Shown: positions 1 to 9,296, counted from the stretch's first letter. The stretch: 32,408 nt of DNA from an uncultured Pelagibacteraceae bacterium (GCA_902576785.1 CACGWC010000011.1:1-32408), one strand, 5' to 3'. Made by a program: numbers and translations. Notes: generated by a model from the letters alone, not told the origin.

Positions 1-65
1 TTGTCGAGGGCAAAGGAGCAGCTTTTGCATTTCCAAGTCAGTCCATCTATGTTGAAAAAAAATGA
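1..65 (+). CDS. C-terminal end of an MscS-family mechanosensitive channel (partial)
   Basis: Only the last 20 or so codons lie in the window. Reading from base 3 gives a tail with AFAFPSQSIYVEKK before TGA at 63-65. A short tail ending in an FPSQ-x-(I/V)-Y strand is typical of the C-terminal beta domain of small-conductance mechanosensitive channels, which release solutes from the cell under osmotic downshock. The stop overlaps the ATG of the next gene (ATGA), which suggests translational coupling with yggT. The call rests on a very short stretch, so the family is probable but not certain. Confidence 0.55.
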   Translation, partial: VEGKGAAFAFPSQSIYVEKK

Positions 66-352
66 TTGCTATTTTCTATTTAGCGCTCCAAATTTTAAAA
101 CTATATTCATATGTTGTAATTGCTAATGTCGTTATCAGTTGGTTGGTCGCTTTTAATGTACTAAATACAAGCAATCGATTTGTATATTTAATATTAGATT
201 TCACTTATAAAATGACAGAACCGATTTTAATGAGAATAAGAAGATTTTTACCCAACCTTGGTGCTTTTGATATTTCTCCTATCGTACTTCTTTTGTTGAT
301 ATGGTTCATAGAAATGTGTATGAAACTCTACATTGCACCACTAATATTTTAA
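62..352 (+). CDS. YggT family integral membrane protein
   Basis: This 96-residue protein has two hydrophobic segments, about residues 3-30 and 70-92, flanking a short loop with RIRRFLPNLGAFDISPIV. The R-R-x-(L/I)-P-x-x-G-x-x-D-(I/L)-S-P pattern is the hallmark of the YggT family (one YggT repeat). The family is inner-membrane and poorly characterised; it has been linked to osmotic-shock tolerance and, in chloroplasts and cyanobacteria, to membrane or division functions. The start overlaps the stop of the MscS-like gene, and folD begins 3 bases after its stop, so the three genes probably share a transcript. An osmotic role would fit the MscS neighbour but is inference. Confidence 0.85.
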   Translation: MIAIFYLALQILKLYSYVVIANVVISWLVAFNVLNTSNRFVYLILDFTYKMTEPILMRIRRFLPNLGAFDISPIVLLLLIWFIEMCMKLYIAPLIF

Positions 353-355
353 TAA

Positions 356-1201
356 ATGATTTTAATTGATGGAAAAAAAGCTGCTGCTGATTTAAGAGAA
401 GAGCTCAAGAAAGAAGTTTTATCTTTAAAAGATAAGCATAATAAAGTACCAGGTTTAACAGTCATATTGATTGGTGATTTAGCACCTAGTCAAATTTATG
501 TTAGAAATAAAGAAAAATCAGCCAACGAAGTAGGTCTTAAATCAGAGGTGATTAGATACCCTGAAAGTGTTGAAGAAAGTGAAGTTTTGAAAAAAATTGA
601 TGAACTTAACAATGACGACTCCGTTTCAGGAATTTTAGTTCAGCTCCCACTTCCTAAACATATTGATAAACAAAAAGTTATAGAGGCAATTATGCCAGAG
701 AAGGATGTAGATGGATTTCATCCCATGAATGTTGGCAATCTGTCGTCAGGTTATGAAAGTTCTATTCCATGCACTCCTTTAGGTTGTTATTTATTAATAA
801 AAAAAATTGAACCAAACCTTAATGGAAAAAGGGCTGTAATTGTTGGAAGATCAAATTTAAATGGTAAGCCAATGACACAGTTGTTATTGAAAGAAAATTG
901 CACAGTTACAATTACTCATTCAAAAACAAATGATCTTAAAGGTGAATGTTTAAAAGGAGACATTATAGTTGCTGCTGTTGGGATCCCTGAGCTTGTAAAA
1001 GGTGATTGGGTTAAAAAAGACGCAATTGTGATTGACGTTGGTATTAATAAAACTGAAAACGGCCTAGTTGGCGATGTTGCATTTGATGAAGTATCGAAAG
1101 TTGCAAAAGCTTTAACTCCAGTTCCAGGTGGAGTCGGACCTATGACTATTGCATGTTTACTTAAAAATACAATCGAATGTTTTAAAAGAGCGAATAAATG
1201 A
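356..1201 (+). CDS. folD: Bifunctional methylenetetrahydrofolate dehydrogenase / methenyltetrahydrofolate cyclohydrolase
   Basis: FolD interconverts 5,10-methylene-THF and 10-formyl-THF with NADP in the cytoplasm, supplying one-carbon units for purine and formyl-Met synthesis. The 281-residue length is normal for the family. Visible family signatures are PSQIYVRNKEK near residues 49-59 with the catalytic Lys, GILVQLPLPKH near 97-107, the PEKDVDGFHP block near 118-127, GRSNLNGKP in the NADP-binding domain, and the C-terminal TPVPGGVGPMT. No frameshift or missing core motif is seen. It lies 3 bases after yggT and converges with the YbbP-like gene with only 6 bases between stops. Confidence 0.97.
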   Translation: MILIDGKKAAADLREELKKEVLSLKDKHNKVPGLTVILIGDLAPSQIYVRNKEKSANEVGLKSEVIRYPESVEESEVLKKIDELNNDDSVSGILVQLPLPKHIDKQKVIEAIMPEKDVDGFHPMNVGNLSSGYESSIPCTPLGCYLLIKKIEPNLNGKRAVIVGRSNLNGKPMTQLLLKENCTVTITHSKTNDLKGECLKGDIIVAAVGIPELVKGDWVKKDAIVIDVGINKTENGLVGDVAFDEVSKVAKALTPVPGGVGPMTIACLLKNTIECFKRANK

Positions 1202-1207
1202 AATTTA

Positions 1208-3745
1208 CTATTGATTTCTTATTAATGGATAAACTTTAGGACTTAAGTATTTAAGATTTGTTAGCATAATTAAAATCAAGGTCACAATTCCTATAGAGGC
1301 ACCAAGATAAATTAAAACTTTAAAATCAAATTGCCAAACTAATTCAAAAATATTCTCCATAATAAATTTTGATCCAATTACTGCAAAAAAAATTGCAATT
1401 AATATTACTGAAATAAAAATAATTATAAATTCTATCAAAGACGAAAATATAATTTCTTTTTTTGAAAAACCTAAAATTTTAAATACAAGATTTTGGTACT
1501 CTTTTACTTTTCCTTGGACCATTATAGCACTTGAGATAACAATCAATCCAATGACAATTGTTACACCAGAAATTATAGTTACAGCTATGAAGACTTTATT
1601 TAAAACTGATGTTACTTTGTTTAAGTAATCAGCAATTTTTATCATAGACAAACTCGGTAATATTTCTAACATTTTGGTTTCATCAAAATTATCTGGATTT
1701 TTAAATTTAGCAGTTGCTAAATATTCATGAGGAATTTTTTTTGCAAATTGTGGATTAAATAACATGGCAAAATTAATACTTAGATCACGATAATCAACTT
1801 CTCTAAAATTAACTATCTCTCCATCAATTTCTCGACCATAAATGTTTAAAGTAAAAATATCTCCCAACTCAATATTAAAATCTTTAGCCACTTTTGCATC
1901 AAGTGATATCTGAAGTTGGTTAGGTTTAGATAAATCCCACCATTCTCCTTTTAAAATTGGATTATCTTTAGGTATATTTTCAACCCAAGAAGATCTTCTT
2001 TCACTTCCAATTACCCAATAACTATCATTATCTGGTTTAATATAGCTATTTGGATTCACACCATTAATTTTTACTATTCCAGAAGAAACCATAGGCACTA
2101 TTTCAATGTTCGCATCAGGATTCATGTTGTAAACACCTTGTTCAAATTTTTTCTTTTCACCATTTTGAATTCCAACAAAAAAATAATCAGGTGCAATATC
2201 TGGAATTGATCTTGCAATTTCTCTTTTAAAATTTGTTCCAACTAAAGCTAAAGTTAATAATAAAGTTACACCTAAGCCTAAAGACATAATCGTGATAGGA
2301 GTGATACTTTTTGTTTGAGTTATATTTTTTATCGATACTTTTAAAGAGATATTTGAAATAAAATTAAACTTTTTCAGTAAATAAATTATAATTTTAGAAA
2401 GTAAAAAAAATACAATTAGACATACAAAAAAAGCCAGAAAATAACCCAAGCTATAAGAAGGCCTTTCAGATCCTAGTGTAAACAATAAAACTAAAAATGA
2501 TAACAAGATAAAACTCAAAATAACTGACTTTTTTGAGTAATAAAATTGCAGGTTTTGGAATACATTTCTAAATAGATTTGATGCTTTAACTTGATCAATT
2601 GAACTTATTGTTGGTATTGAAAAAATTATAAGAACTAACAAACCTACAATAAATATTTTTATAAAATTAATTAAAGAGAATTTTGGATAAACATTTAATC
2701 CCAACCCATCAGATAAATATTTATCTGCAATTGGTACAATTAAAAAACTTGAGCTATAAGAAATTACAGTAATAATAAATAATAATATTAATAATTGAAA
2801 ATAATAAAGTGTTTTTATATTCCCTGAATAAAATCCTACAGCTTTTCTTACAGCTATAGACATATTGTTCTGGTTTATAAATGACAACAATGTATTAGCG
2901 ATACCTATTCCAGCAATTAACATTGCACTAATTGAAACTAAAGAGAGAAATTGGGAAAAATTATTAATAATCCTTTTTAAGCCACTTGCTGAATTTTCTG
3001 GAAATCTAAGTTTTACTTTTTGGTCATCTTTAAAAATATCTTTGATCTTACTTTCTATTTTTTCTGGATCATCACTTGGTTTAAATTTTACTTTATATTC
3101 ATAATTTAAAAAACTACCTATTCCATTTAGTTTTAGTATCTCCAAAGTTTGTTTTCCTGCTAATGCCCAATCTCCAAAAGCTACAAACCCACTGACATCA
3201 GGTACAGATTTTATAATTCCAACAACTATGAAACTTTGATCTTGTACCTTAACTTTGTCATTTATTTTTATCTTTAAAGTTTTTGATAAACTTTCATTAA
3301 TCAAAATTGTCTTTGGTTCCTTTTGCATTCTTTCATAAGCATCTTCTGGCTCATAAACAACTTCACCGTAAAGTGGATATTTTTCATCAACTGTTTTAAT
3401 CCTTGTAAATAATGATTTATTTTTTTCTCTGCCTGTCGTAGAAAGCATTGTACTGAACTCTATCATTTGCGAGACAGTTGAAAATTCCTTTACTTTATTG
3501 ACCAAATTAAGATCCCCCTGATTACGGTTATAATCGATTTCGAGATCTCCACCCAAAAGAACTTTTGCATTATCATTAAGCTCTTTTTTTAAACTATCTT
3601 CGATTGTAAAGATGGCACTTAAAATAAAAAGACTGATAAACAGCGTTACAATAATGCTTGAAATTTTTTTATAATTTCTGCTTAAATCTTTTAAAGCATA
3701 CTTGAATATTAAACTTAACTCCGAAGAATTATTTAATTTTTCCAT
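1208..3745 (-). CDS. ABC transporter permease, YbbP/FtsX-like (DUF214 type)
   Basis: This 845-residue protein has an N-terminal TM helix (about 28-50), a large periplasmic region (about 50-260), and then paired groups of FtsX-type membrane helices at about 265-455 and 480-510. A second extracytoplasmic domain runs about 510-710, with three C-terminal helices at about 715-830. This duplicated FtsX layout matches E. coli YbbP (about 800 residues). Its start overlaps the end of the upstream ATPase gene by 17 bases, so the two are one operon. With YbbA it should form a type VII (MacB-like) ABC system, possibly acting on lipids or lipoproteins; the substrate is unknown. Placement next to a TesA-like esterase reproduces the E. 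coli tesA-ybbA-ybbP arrangement. Confidence 0.88.
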   Translation of the reverse strand: MEKLNNSSELSLIFKYALKDLSRNYKKISSIIVTLFISLFILSAIFTIEDSLKKELNDNAKVLLGGDLEIDYNRNQGDLNLVNKVKEFSTVSQMIEFSTMLSTTGREKNKSLFTRIKTVDEKYPLYGEVVYEPEDAYERMQKEPKTILINESLSKTLKIKINDKVKVQDQSFIVVGIIKSVPDVSGFVAFGDWALAGKQTLEILKLNGIGSFLNYEYKVKFKPSDDPEKIESKIKDIFKDDQKVKLRFPENSASGLKRIINNFSQFLSLVSISAMLIAGIGIANTLLSFINQNNMSIAVRKAVGFYSGNIKTLYYFQLLILLFIITVISYSSSFLIVPIADKYLSDGLGLNVYPKFSLINFIKIFIVGLLVLIIFSIPTISSIDQVKASNLFRNVFQNLQFYYSKKSVILSFILLSFLVLLFTLGSERPSYSLGYFLAFFVCLIVFFLLSKIIIYLLKKFNFISNISLKVSIKNITQTKSITPITIMSLGLGVTLLLTLALVGTNFKREIARSIPDIAPDYFFVGIQNGEKKKFEQGVYNMNPDANIEIVPMVSSGIVKINGVNPNSYIKPDNDSYWVIGSERRSSWVENIPKDNPILKGEWWDLSKPNQLQISLDAKVAKDFNIELGDIFTLNIYGREIDGEIVNFREVDYRDLSINFAMLFNPQFAKKIPHEYLATAKFKNPDNFDETKMLEILPSLSMIKIADYLNKVTSVLNKVFIAVTIISGVTIVIGLIVISSAIMVQGKVKEYQNLVFKILGFSKKEIIFSSLIEFIIIFISVILIAIFFAVIGSKFIMENIFELVWQFDFKVLIYLGASIGIVTLILIMLTNLKYLSPKVYPLIRNQ

Positions 3746-4394
3746 CTTTGATTTTAATTTTTCGTTTTGCTTTGTCTGCTAATTTTAGATCATGTGTGAC
3801 CATTATTAAAGAAGAACCTTCTTCTTTGACGTATTTAAATAAAATTTCAGAGATCATTATTGAGTTTTCGGTATCTAGATTACCAGTTGGTTCATCAGCT
3901 AAAATCAAATCTGGTTTCATTGCAATAGCTCTTGCAATCGCTACACGTTGTTGCTCTCCACCAGATAATTGACTTGGAAGATTATTGAATCTATGTTTTA
4001 GACCAAATCGATCTAATAAACTTTTTGCTTCTTTCTCAGGATTTTTAAATTCGTTAAGTTCAAGTGTTAAAGCTACATTTTCAACAGCTGTATAATTTGG
4101 AATTAAATAGAAAGATTGAAATATAATTCCTATATTTTGCTTTCTAATTTCAGATACTTCGTCTTCATTAAGATTTGTTATTTCCCTGTCTTGAAATATA
4201 ATTTTCCCTGAGGTTGGACGTTCTAGTCCACCAATAAGCATAATCAAGCTTGTTTTTCCTGACCCACTTTCTCCAACCACAGATACAGTTTCTTTTTTTT
4301 TTATAGTTAAATCAATATTTTTTAAAACATTGATATTGTCCTTCCCAGTTTGGTATTTGAGATTTATTTTTTTTAATTTAAGAAGTGTGTTCAT
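3729..4394 (-). CDS. ybbA: ABC transporter ATP-binding protein, YbbA/LolD-like
   Basis: The start taken here is the ATG at 4394-4392, giving 221 residues beginning [13 protein letters not shown] longer reading from 4442 adds 16 residues with no family counterpart and would run into tesA. Motifs are complete: Walker [10 protein letters not shown]-loop FQSFYLIP (close to E. coli YbbA FQSFMLIP), signature [15 protein letters not shown], Walker B LILADEP, D-loop GNLD, and H-loop MVTHD. The protein energises the YbbP-like permease encoded directly downstream with overlapping frames. The start codon overlaps that of the divergent esterase gene within a shared CATG, so its promoter must sit inside the esterase coding region or further off. 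Confidence 0.93.
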   Translation of the reverse strand: MNTLLKLKKINLKYQTGKDNINVLKNIDLTIKKKETVSVVGESGSGKTSLIMLIGGLERPTSGKIIFQDREITNLNEDEVSEIRKQNIGIIFQSFYLIPNYTAVENVALTLELNEFKNPEKEAKSLLDRFGLKHRFNNLPSQLSGGEQQRVAIARAIAMKPDLILADEPTGNLDTENSIMISEILFKYVKEEGSSLIMVTHDLKLADKAKRKIKIKDGKIK

Positions 4395-5001
4395 GAATAA
4401 AAGTTTATTTATAAAAATATTGTTATTCTTTCTAGTGCACATAAATGCAAGTGCAATAGAAAAGGTTATATTATTCGGCGATAGTTTAATGGCGGGTTAT
4501 GGTCTACCTAAAGAGCAACACTTATCTTTGGTTTTAGAAAGTAATCTCGTTAGGAGTGGTTTAAATATTAAGGTAATAAATGGAAGTGTGTCAGGTAGTA
4601 CTTCTTCTGGTGGATTGAATAGAGCAGAATGGAGTTTATCAGAACCCGGTATTGATTTAATCATCCTTGGTCTTGGGGCAAATGATATGCTTAGAGGAAT
4701 TCAACCAGACGAAACTGAAAGAAATTTAGAAGAAATAATTAAAATTGCTAATAGTAAAAAAATAAAAATTATAATAGCCGGGATGGTTGCGCCAACAACT
4801 CATGGAACTAAATATAAAAAAAACTTTGATGCTATTTATCCTAAATTATCAAAAAAATATAATTTACCTCTAATACCATTTTTGTTAGAGGGTGTTGCTC
4901 TTGATCCAAATCTAAATCAACAAGATGGAATACATCCTAACAAAGCTGGAACAGTAGTTATAAGTAATACTATTCAAGATATTATTTCAAAAAATTATTA
5001 A
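4393..5001 (+). CDS. tesA: Arylesterase / acyl-CoA thioesterase I, TesA-like SGNH hydrolase
   Basis: This is a secreted SGNH/GDSL-family hydrolase of 202 residues. A signal peptide (about 1-21, [12 protein letters not shown]...NASA) is followed by block I with nucleophile Ser31 in GDSL, an oxyanion-hole Gly in GSVSGST, block III GxND (Asn97), and block V DGIHP with Asp178 and His181. TesA enzymes act in the periplasm on acyl thioesters, aryl esters and lysophospholipids. The ATG at 4393 is preferred because it opens directly into the signal peptide; an upstream in-frame ATG at 4330 would mask it and overlap ybbA deeply. A purine-rich AAGAAG lies about 8 bases upstream. The metallohydrolase gene follows after 6 bases. 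Confidence 0.93.
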   Translation: MNKSLFIKILLFFLVHINASAIEKVILFGDSLMAGYGLPKEQHLSLVLESNLVRSGLNIKVINGSVSGSTSSGGLNRAEWSLSEPGIDLIILGLGANDMLRGIQPDETERNLEEIIKIANSKKIKIIIAGMVAPTTHGTKYKKNFDAIYPKLSKKYNLPLIPFLLEGVALDPNLNQQDGIHPNKAGTVVISNTIQDIISKNY

Positions 5002-5007
5002 TCGGAT

Positions 5008-6009
5008 ATGAAAAAAAAATATCATCATTTAGCAAATGGCACATTTCGAAATCCTGAAGGATCAAAGGTGATTGATATGAATTTCAATTGGTCGTTTAAG
5101 GTTTTTAACCAAGAAAAAAAAAAATTAGATATGACTTTTCCTGAAAGTAATATTATTAAAAAAGAAAAAGTTTTATTGGATTTAAATATTTTCCAAAAAG
5201 AAGATTATGTAGCGTGGATAGGTCATGCAACATTTTTACTAAAATTAGGGGAAATAACAATAATAACAGATCCAGTTTTTTCAAAAAATGCAGGACCTTT
5301 ATTTTTTGGGCCAAAGAGATTTACAGAACCAGCATTAAATCTTAATGAGATACCAAAAACAGATATTTTTCTACTGACTCACAATCACTACGATCATCAA
5401 GACATGAAAACTATAATGAGATTTCCTTATAAAGATTCTAAAGTCTTGATACCTTTAGGACTTAGAAAATATTTTAAAATTAATAGATTTAAAGATGTAA
5501 ATGAAATGGATTGGTATGATAAAATAAGAATAAATCAGAATTTAAATATTACTTTTTTGCCATCAGTTCACTGGTCAAAAAGGAGCTTAACGGATACCAA
5601 CAAAACTTTATGGGGTAGTTATTTGATTGAATATAAAGGAAAAAAAATATTATTTTCATGTGATACTGGTGTTGGAAAAATATATAAAGAATTGGGAGAT
5701 AAGTACGGTCCAATTGATTTAACATTTATTAACATTGGCGCATATAATTTTTATCCCATGGCTTCAATTAAAGATACTTCTGCTTACCACACTAACCCCG
5801 AAGAAGCCCTTGGACTAGCTAAAGATTTAAAAAGTAAAAAGGTAATTGGAATGCATTGGGGAGCTTTTGTTTTATCACTTGAACCAATATTAGAGCCCCC
5901 TTTAAGGTTTAAGCAAAATGCAGAAAAATTTGGATTTAAAAAAGATGATGCAATTATATTTAAAATTGGTGAGTTTAAATTATTTAAAGAACTTTTTGAT
6001 ACTAACTAG
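5008..6009 (+). CDS. MBL-fold metallohydrolase, NAPE-PLD-like family
   Basis: The 333-residue protein has the dinuclear zinc motif THNHYDHQD (His125, His127, Asp129, His130), then PSVHWS (His188), SCDTG (Asp219), a His at 261 in AYHTNPEEA, and MHWGAF (His283). The HWS-x-R, LWGSY, DTG, IGAY and H-x-NPEEA series is characteristic of N-acyl-phosphatidylethanolamine phospholipase D and its bacterial relatives (COG2220). It is therefore a likely cytoplasmic or membrane-associated phosphodiesterase. The lipid substrate is inferred from family only. It sits 6 bases after the TesA-like gene, which supports a lipid-related role. Its end overlaps the convergent sugar dehydrogenase gene by 8 bases. Confidence 0.85.
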   Translation: MKKKYHHLANGTFRNPEGSKVIDMNFNWSFKVFNQEKKKLDMTFPESNIIKKEKVLLDLNIFQKEDYVAWIGHATFLLKLGEITIITDPVFSKNAGPLFFGPKRFTEPALNLNEIPKTDIFLLTHNHYDHQDMKTIMRFPYKDSKVLIPLGLRKYFKINRFKDVNEMDWYDKIRINQNLNITFLPSVHWSKRSLTDTNKTLWGSYLIEYKGKKILFSCDTGVGKIYKELGDKYGPIDLTFINIGAYNFYPMASIKDTSAYHTNPEEALGLAKDLKSKKVIGMHWGAFVLSLEPILEPPLRFKQNAEKFGFKKDDAIIFKIGEFKLFKELFDTN

Positions 6010-7066
6010 AATTTTCCATCAACCACAATCCATCTTGATTTAAAAAATATAGTTTACCATTTATAGGATGAATTTGTATGTCTCTGATTCTTCCAATTTT
6101 ATCTTTAAATATTATTTCCTCTTTTACCTCTGATAAATCATTAAACTCTAATTTTCTTAAAGACTTATCTTTAAGAGAAGTAATTAATGCATGACCATTC
6201 CATTCTCTAAATTCATTCCCTTTGTAAATTGTGATTGCACTTGTGGCTATAGATGGAACCCAATATTGAATGGCTTTTGTAAAGCCAGGTTTCCACTTTG
6301 GCCCTATTGGTATACCTGAATAATTTGTGCCACCCCATCCGAGAATTTTCCAACCATAATTTTCACCTTTCTTTGCTTCACCAAACCAATCTCCTCCTTT
6401 TGCACCATGATTGCTCATATAAATTTTTCCATCAAAAGGTGATAAAGCTAAACCTTGAGGATTTCTTACACCAATTTGATATATTTCAGGTAGCCAGTCT
6501 GATTTCCCCTCAAAACGAGGATTGTCTTTTGGAATGCCACCATCTAGATAAATTCTAATTATACTTCCTGGATGCTTATTTCCATCTTGAGCAATCATTC
6601 CCCCACCTCTTTCACCCGCAGAAGCAAATAAATATTTGTCTTTAATTACCAGTCTTGAACCAAAATGATAAGGCGAATCAATTGGTGGATTAGCTTGAAA
6701 AATATTTTTAAAATTTAATTTGTTTCTATTAAATTTTGCACGTGCAATTGAAGTACTAGTCTTCCAATTATTTCTATTTTCTGTGTATGAGATGTAAATG
6801 TAATCTTCATGATACAGAATATCCAATAATCCTCCCTGTCCATATTCTACAAAATTTAAGTTATGACCAATTTCACTTGCTTCTCTTGTTGAAATATTAA
6901 CAAATTTTATTTTACCACCTTTCTCGGTAACAATCATTTCATTATCATTAACGAATGATGAACCCCAAGGTGCTTCTAATTCAATAATTTTATTAAAATT
7001 AAAATTTTTACTAAATGAATTAGTTGAGAATAGTATTAATGATAAAAGAAATAATAATTTCTTCAC
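6002..7066 (-). CDS. PQQ-dependent sugar (aldose) dehydrogenase, GSDH/YliI-like
   Basis: This is a soluble quinoprotein sugar dehydrogenase homologue with a six-bladed beta-propeller. Visible features are LEAPWGSSFVND near the N-terminus, the GGLLDILYHEDY region, HFGSRL, GVRNPQGLALSP, MSNHGAKGGDWFGE and GENYGWKILGWGG, all typical of the glucose/sorbosone dehydrogenase family. I chose the GTG at 7066-7064 because it begins a clean signal peptide (KKLLFLLSLILFSTNSFS), giving 354 residues; an ATG at 7102 would add 12 residues before that signal and overlap the SDR gene by 35 bases. The GTG lies one base after the SDR stop, so the genes are coupled. The mature protein is expected in the periplasm. 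PQQ supply is not visible in the window. Confidence 0.85.
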   Translation of the reverse strand: MKKLLFLLSLILFSTNSFSKNFNFNKIIELEAPWGSSFVNDNEMIVTEKGGKIKFVNISTREASEIGHNLNFVEYGQGGLLDILYHEDYIYISYTENRNNWKTSTSIARAKFNRNKLNFKNIFQANPPIDSPYHFGSRLVIKDKYLFASAGERGGGMIAQDGNKHPGSIIRIYLDGGIPKDNPRFEGKSDWLPEIYQIGVRNPQGLALSPFDGKIYMSNHGAKGGDWFGEAKKGENYGWKILGWGGTNYSGIPIGPKWKPGFTKAIQYWVPSIATSAITIYKGNEFREWNGHALITSLKDKSLRKLEFNDLSEVKEEIIFKDKIGRIRDIQIHPINGKLYFLNQDGLWLMENSS

Positions 7067-7067
7067 T

Positions 7068-7778
7068 CTATGAAAGTTTTGATCTACCACCATCGACAGC
7101 AATAATTTGTCCTGTAACCCAAGAACTGTCTTCAGTTATTAAAAATTTTGCAAGCGAAGCTGAGTCTCTTCCTTCTCCAAGTCTCTTTAATGGATGAGCT
7201 TTTGCGATACCATCAGCTAAAACTTTATTTTTAAGCATTGGCTCTGCAATTTTTGAATTAGTTAAACTTGGTGCAATGCAATTTACTCTTATATGAGGAG
7301 CAAATTCTGCTGCTAAAGAAACAGTTAATCCTTCAACAGCTGCTTTAGTTGAAGCTATAATTGCATGATTTGTAAAACCTCTTTGAGCAGCTACAGTTGA
7401 AAACAAAACAATTGATCCTTTATTTTTTTTTAAACTTTCTTGATAACCTTTAATTAAATCTACTGCAGAATATAAATTTAGTTTCATGCATTTAGTAAAA
7501 TCTTGTTCTGAAACCATTCTCAAAGGTTTTAAATCAATTGAACCAACACAATAAGCTATACCTTTGATATCATCTATTTCGGACTTAATCTTTTCAACAA
7601 AACCATTTTCTAAAACATTAGAGACCGTATATTTGCAATTTAGTTTTTCAGACAAAGATTTTGTTCTCTCTTCATCCCTACCAATTAAATGTACTTCTTT
7701 GCCGGCTGCGTATAACTGTTCCGCTAAATTAGATCCGATAGATCCTGTCGCACCTACTACTAAATATTTTTCTGACAT
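7068..7778 (-). CDS. SDR-family protein lacking the catalytic tyrosine
   Basis: The 236-residue protein has the SDR NAD(P)-binding fold: GATGSIG at residues 9-15, Arg34 after the second strand, Asn101, Ser127 in VLFST, and a C-terminal VTGQIIAVDGG. The usual Tyr-x-x-x-Lys active site reads Ile141-A-S-T-Lys145, so the catalytic Lys is kept but the Tyr is replaced by Ile. It may be a redox-inactive or altered SDR, or use a different acid. It is the first gene of a two-gene unit with the sugar dehydrogenase and is divergent from the photolyase homologue with 27 bases between starts. The substrate is unknown. Confidence 0.9.
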   Translation of the reverse strand: MSEKYLVVGATGSIGSNLAEQLYAAGKEVHLIGRDEERTKSLSEKLNCKYTVSNVLENGFVEKIKSEIDDIKGIAYCVGSIDLKPLRMVSEQDFTKCMKLNLYSAVDLIKGYQESLKKNKGSIVLFSTVAAQRGFTNHAIIASTKAAVEGLTVSLAAEFAPHIRVNCIAPSLTNSKIAEPMLKNKVLADGIAKAHPLKRLGEGRDSASLAKFLITEDSSWVTGQIIAVDGGRSKLS

Positions 7779-7805
7779 AAATTTTTAAAGAGTTATATAT
7801 AGTTA

Positions 7806-9296
7806 ATGAAATTATTTTTTCTACTTGGAAATCAGCTTTTCTCAGAGAAATATCTAGAAAAGTACAGAAAAGACCACTTTTTCTTTATGGCTGAAGATTA
7901 TCAGCTTTGTACGTACGAAAAGCATCATAAACAAAAGATATTATTTTTCTTATCTTGCATGCGATCTCACGCAGACAGACTAAAAAAAAATAAATTTAAA
8001 TTAGAATATTCTTCGATCGAGGATAAATCTTTCAAGCTGGATTACACAGAAAAATTAAAAAAAATAATAAAAGCAAAAAAAATTAAAGAAATTTCAAGTT
8101 TCGAAATTGAGGATAAGTTTTTTGAAAATAAAATTACCAATTTTTTAAAAAAGGAAAAAATTAAATGGAACATTATTCAAACACCAATGTTTTTAAATTC
8201 TAGAGAAAAATTTAAAAACTATTTATCGAAATCAAAAAAACCTTTTATGGCAGTTTTTTATAAAGAGACCAGAAGAGATTTGGATATACTCATGAAAAAA
8301 GATGGTAATCCAGAAGGAGGCAAATGGAGTTTTGACGAAGAAAATCGAAATAAACTTCCAAAAAATATATCTATACCCAAATTTCCTAAAATTACTGAAA
8401 CTGTTCATACGAAAAAACTAAAAATTTTAATTGATAAAAATTTTAAAAGTCACCCAGGTTATACGAAAGACTTTTGGTTTGCTACGGAATATGATGATGT
8501 AATTAAATTATTAAATTTTTTTATTAAAGAGAAATCAAATTTATTTGGGGATTATGAAGATGCAGTTGATCAGAAAGATAATATATTATTTCATAGCGCT
8601 TTAAGTCCTTACATCAATTCAGGTCTTATCACTCCAGAATTTATAATTAAAAAAGTTTTAGATTTTCACAAAAAAAATAAAATAAGATTAAATTCCTTAG
8701 AGGGTTATATTCGTCAAGTAATCGGGTGGAGAGAATTTATGAGGGGAATATATCAAAGCTATTCAAAAGAAATGGAAACTAGAAATTTTTTTAAACAAAA
8801 TAGAAAAATGAAAAACTCATGGTACGAAGGAACAACAGGATTACCACCTCTAGATTATGCTATAAAAAATGCTGTGAATTATGGTTGGTCACATCATATT
8901 GAAAGGTTAATGATTTTATCAAACATAATGAATTTATGTGAAGTTAAGCCAACGTATGTTTACAAATGGTTTATGGAAATGTTTGTGGATTCCTCTGACT
9001 GGGTAATGGTCCCGAATGTTTATGGAATGGGGCTTTTCAGTGATGGAGGAGTATTTGCAACAAAACCATATATTTGCGGCTCTGCTTATTTCATGAAAAT
9101 GATGGATTTTAAAAAAGGAGAATGGTGTAATACCATGGATGGTCTTTATTGGAGATTCATAAATAGAAATAGAGCCTTCTTTTTAAAAAATCCTAGACTT
9201 TCTATGATGGTTAGAATTTTCGATAAAATGAAACCTGATAGAAAAAAATTAATTTTAGCAGAGGCAGAAAAATTTATTAAACAAAATACTGCATAG
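7806..9296 (+). CDS. Photolyase/cryptochrome of the FeS-BCP (DPRP, PhrB-like) family with lost Fe-S ligands
   Basis: The 496-residue protein follows the family plan: an N-terminal alpha/beta domain beginning FFLLGNQLF, with MAEDYQLCTYEKHHKQKI, and a C-terminal FAD domain with EGYIRQVIGWREFMRG, YGWSHHIERLM (the His pair used in (6-4) photoproduct repair), DSSDWVMVPNVYGMG and SDGGVFATKPYICGSAYF. The family normally binds a [4Fe-4S] cluster through four Cys. Here MNC is replaced by LDY, and the DYCxGC segment reads MMDFKKGEW with a shortened loop; only Cys441 seems to remain in an equivalent place, so a cluster is unlikely. Expected role: light-driven repair of UV lesions. The next gene, DUF2256, overlaps its stop. 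Confidence 0.9.
   Translation: MKLFFLLGNQLFSEKYLEKYRKDHFFFMAEDYQLCTYEKHHKQKILFFLSCMRSHADRLKKNKFKLEYSSIEDKSFKLDYTEKLKKIIKAKKIKEISSFEIEDKFFENKITNFLKKEKIKWNIIQTPMFLNSREKFKNYLSKSKKPFMAVFYKETRRDLDILMKKDGNPEGGKWSFDEENRNKLPKNISIPKFPKITETVHTKKLKILIDKNFKSHPGYTKDFWFATEYDDVIKLLNFFIKEKSNLFGDYEDAVDQKDNILFHSALSPYINSGLITPEFIIKKVLDFHKKNKIRLNSLEGYIRQVIGWREFMRGIYQSYSKEMETRNFFKQNRKMKNSWYEGTTGLPPLDYAIKNAVNYGWSHHIERLMILSNIMNLCEVKPTYVYKWFMEMFVDSSDWVMVPNVYGMGLFSDGGVFATKPYICGSAYFMKMMDFKKGEWCNTMDGLYWRFINRNRAFFLKNPRLSMMVRIFDKMKPDRKKLILAEAEKFIKQNTA

Noticed and set aside
2865..3104. Plus-strand reading frame inside the YbbP-like gene
   Set aside because: It is antisense to a well-supported permease and shows no domain or start signal; the same applies to similar frames inside other genes, such as 13213-13509 and 6298-6558.
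4330..4392. Upstream start extending the TesA-like protein by 21 residues
   Set aside because: It would bury the signal peptide and lies fully inside the ybbA coding region; the ATG at 4393 gives a clean secretion signal.
4395..4442. Upstream start extending the YbbA-like protein by 16 residues
   Set aside because: The extra residues match nothing in the family and overlap the tesA signal-peptide region.
7067..7102. ATG start for the sugar dehydrogenase at 7102
   Set aside because: It overlaps the SDR gene by 35 bases and places 12 polar residues before the signal peptide; the GTG at 7066 fits better.
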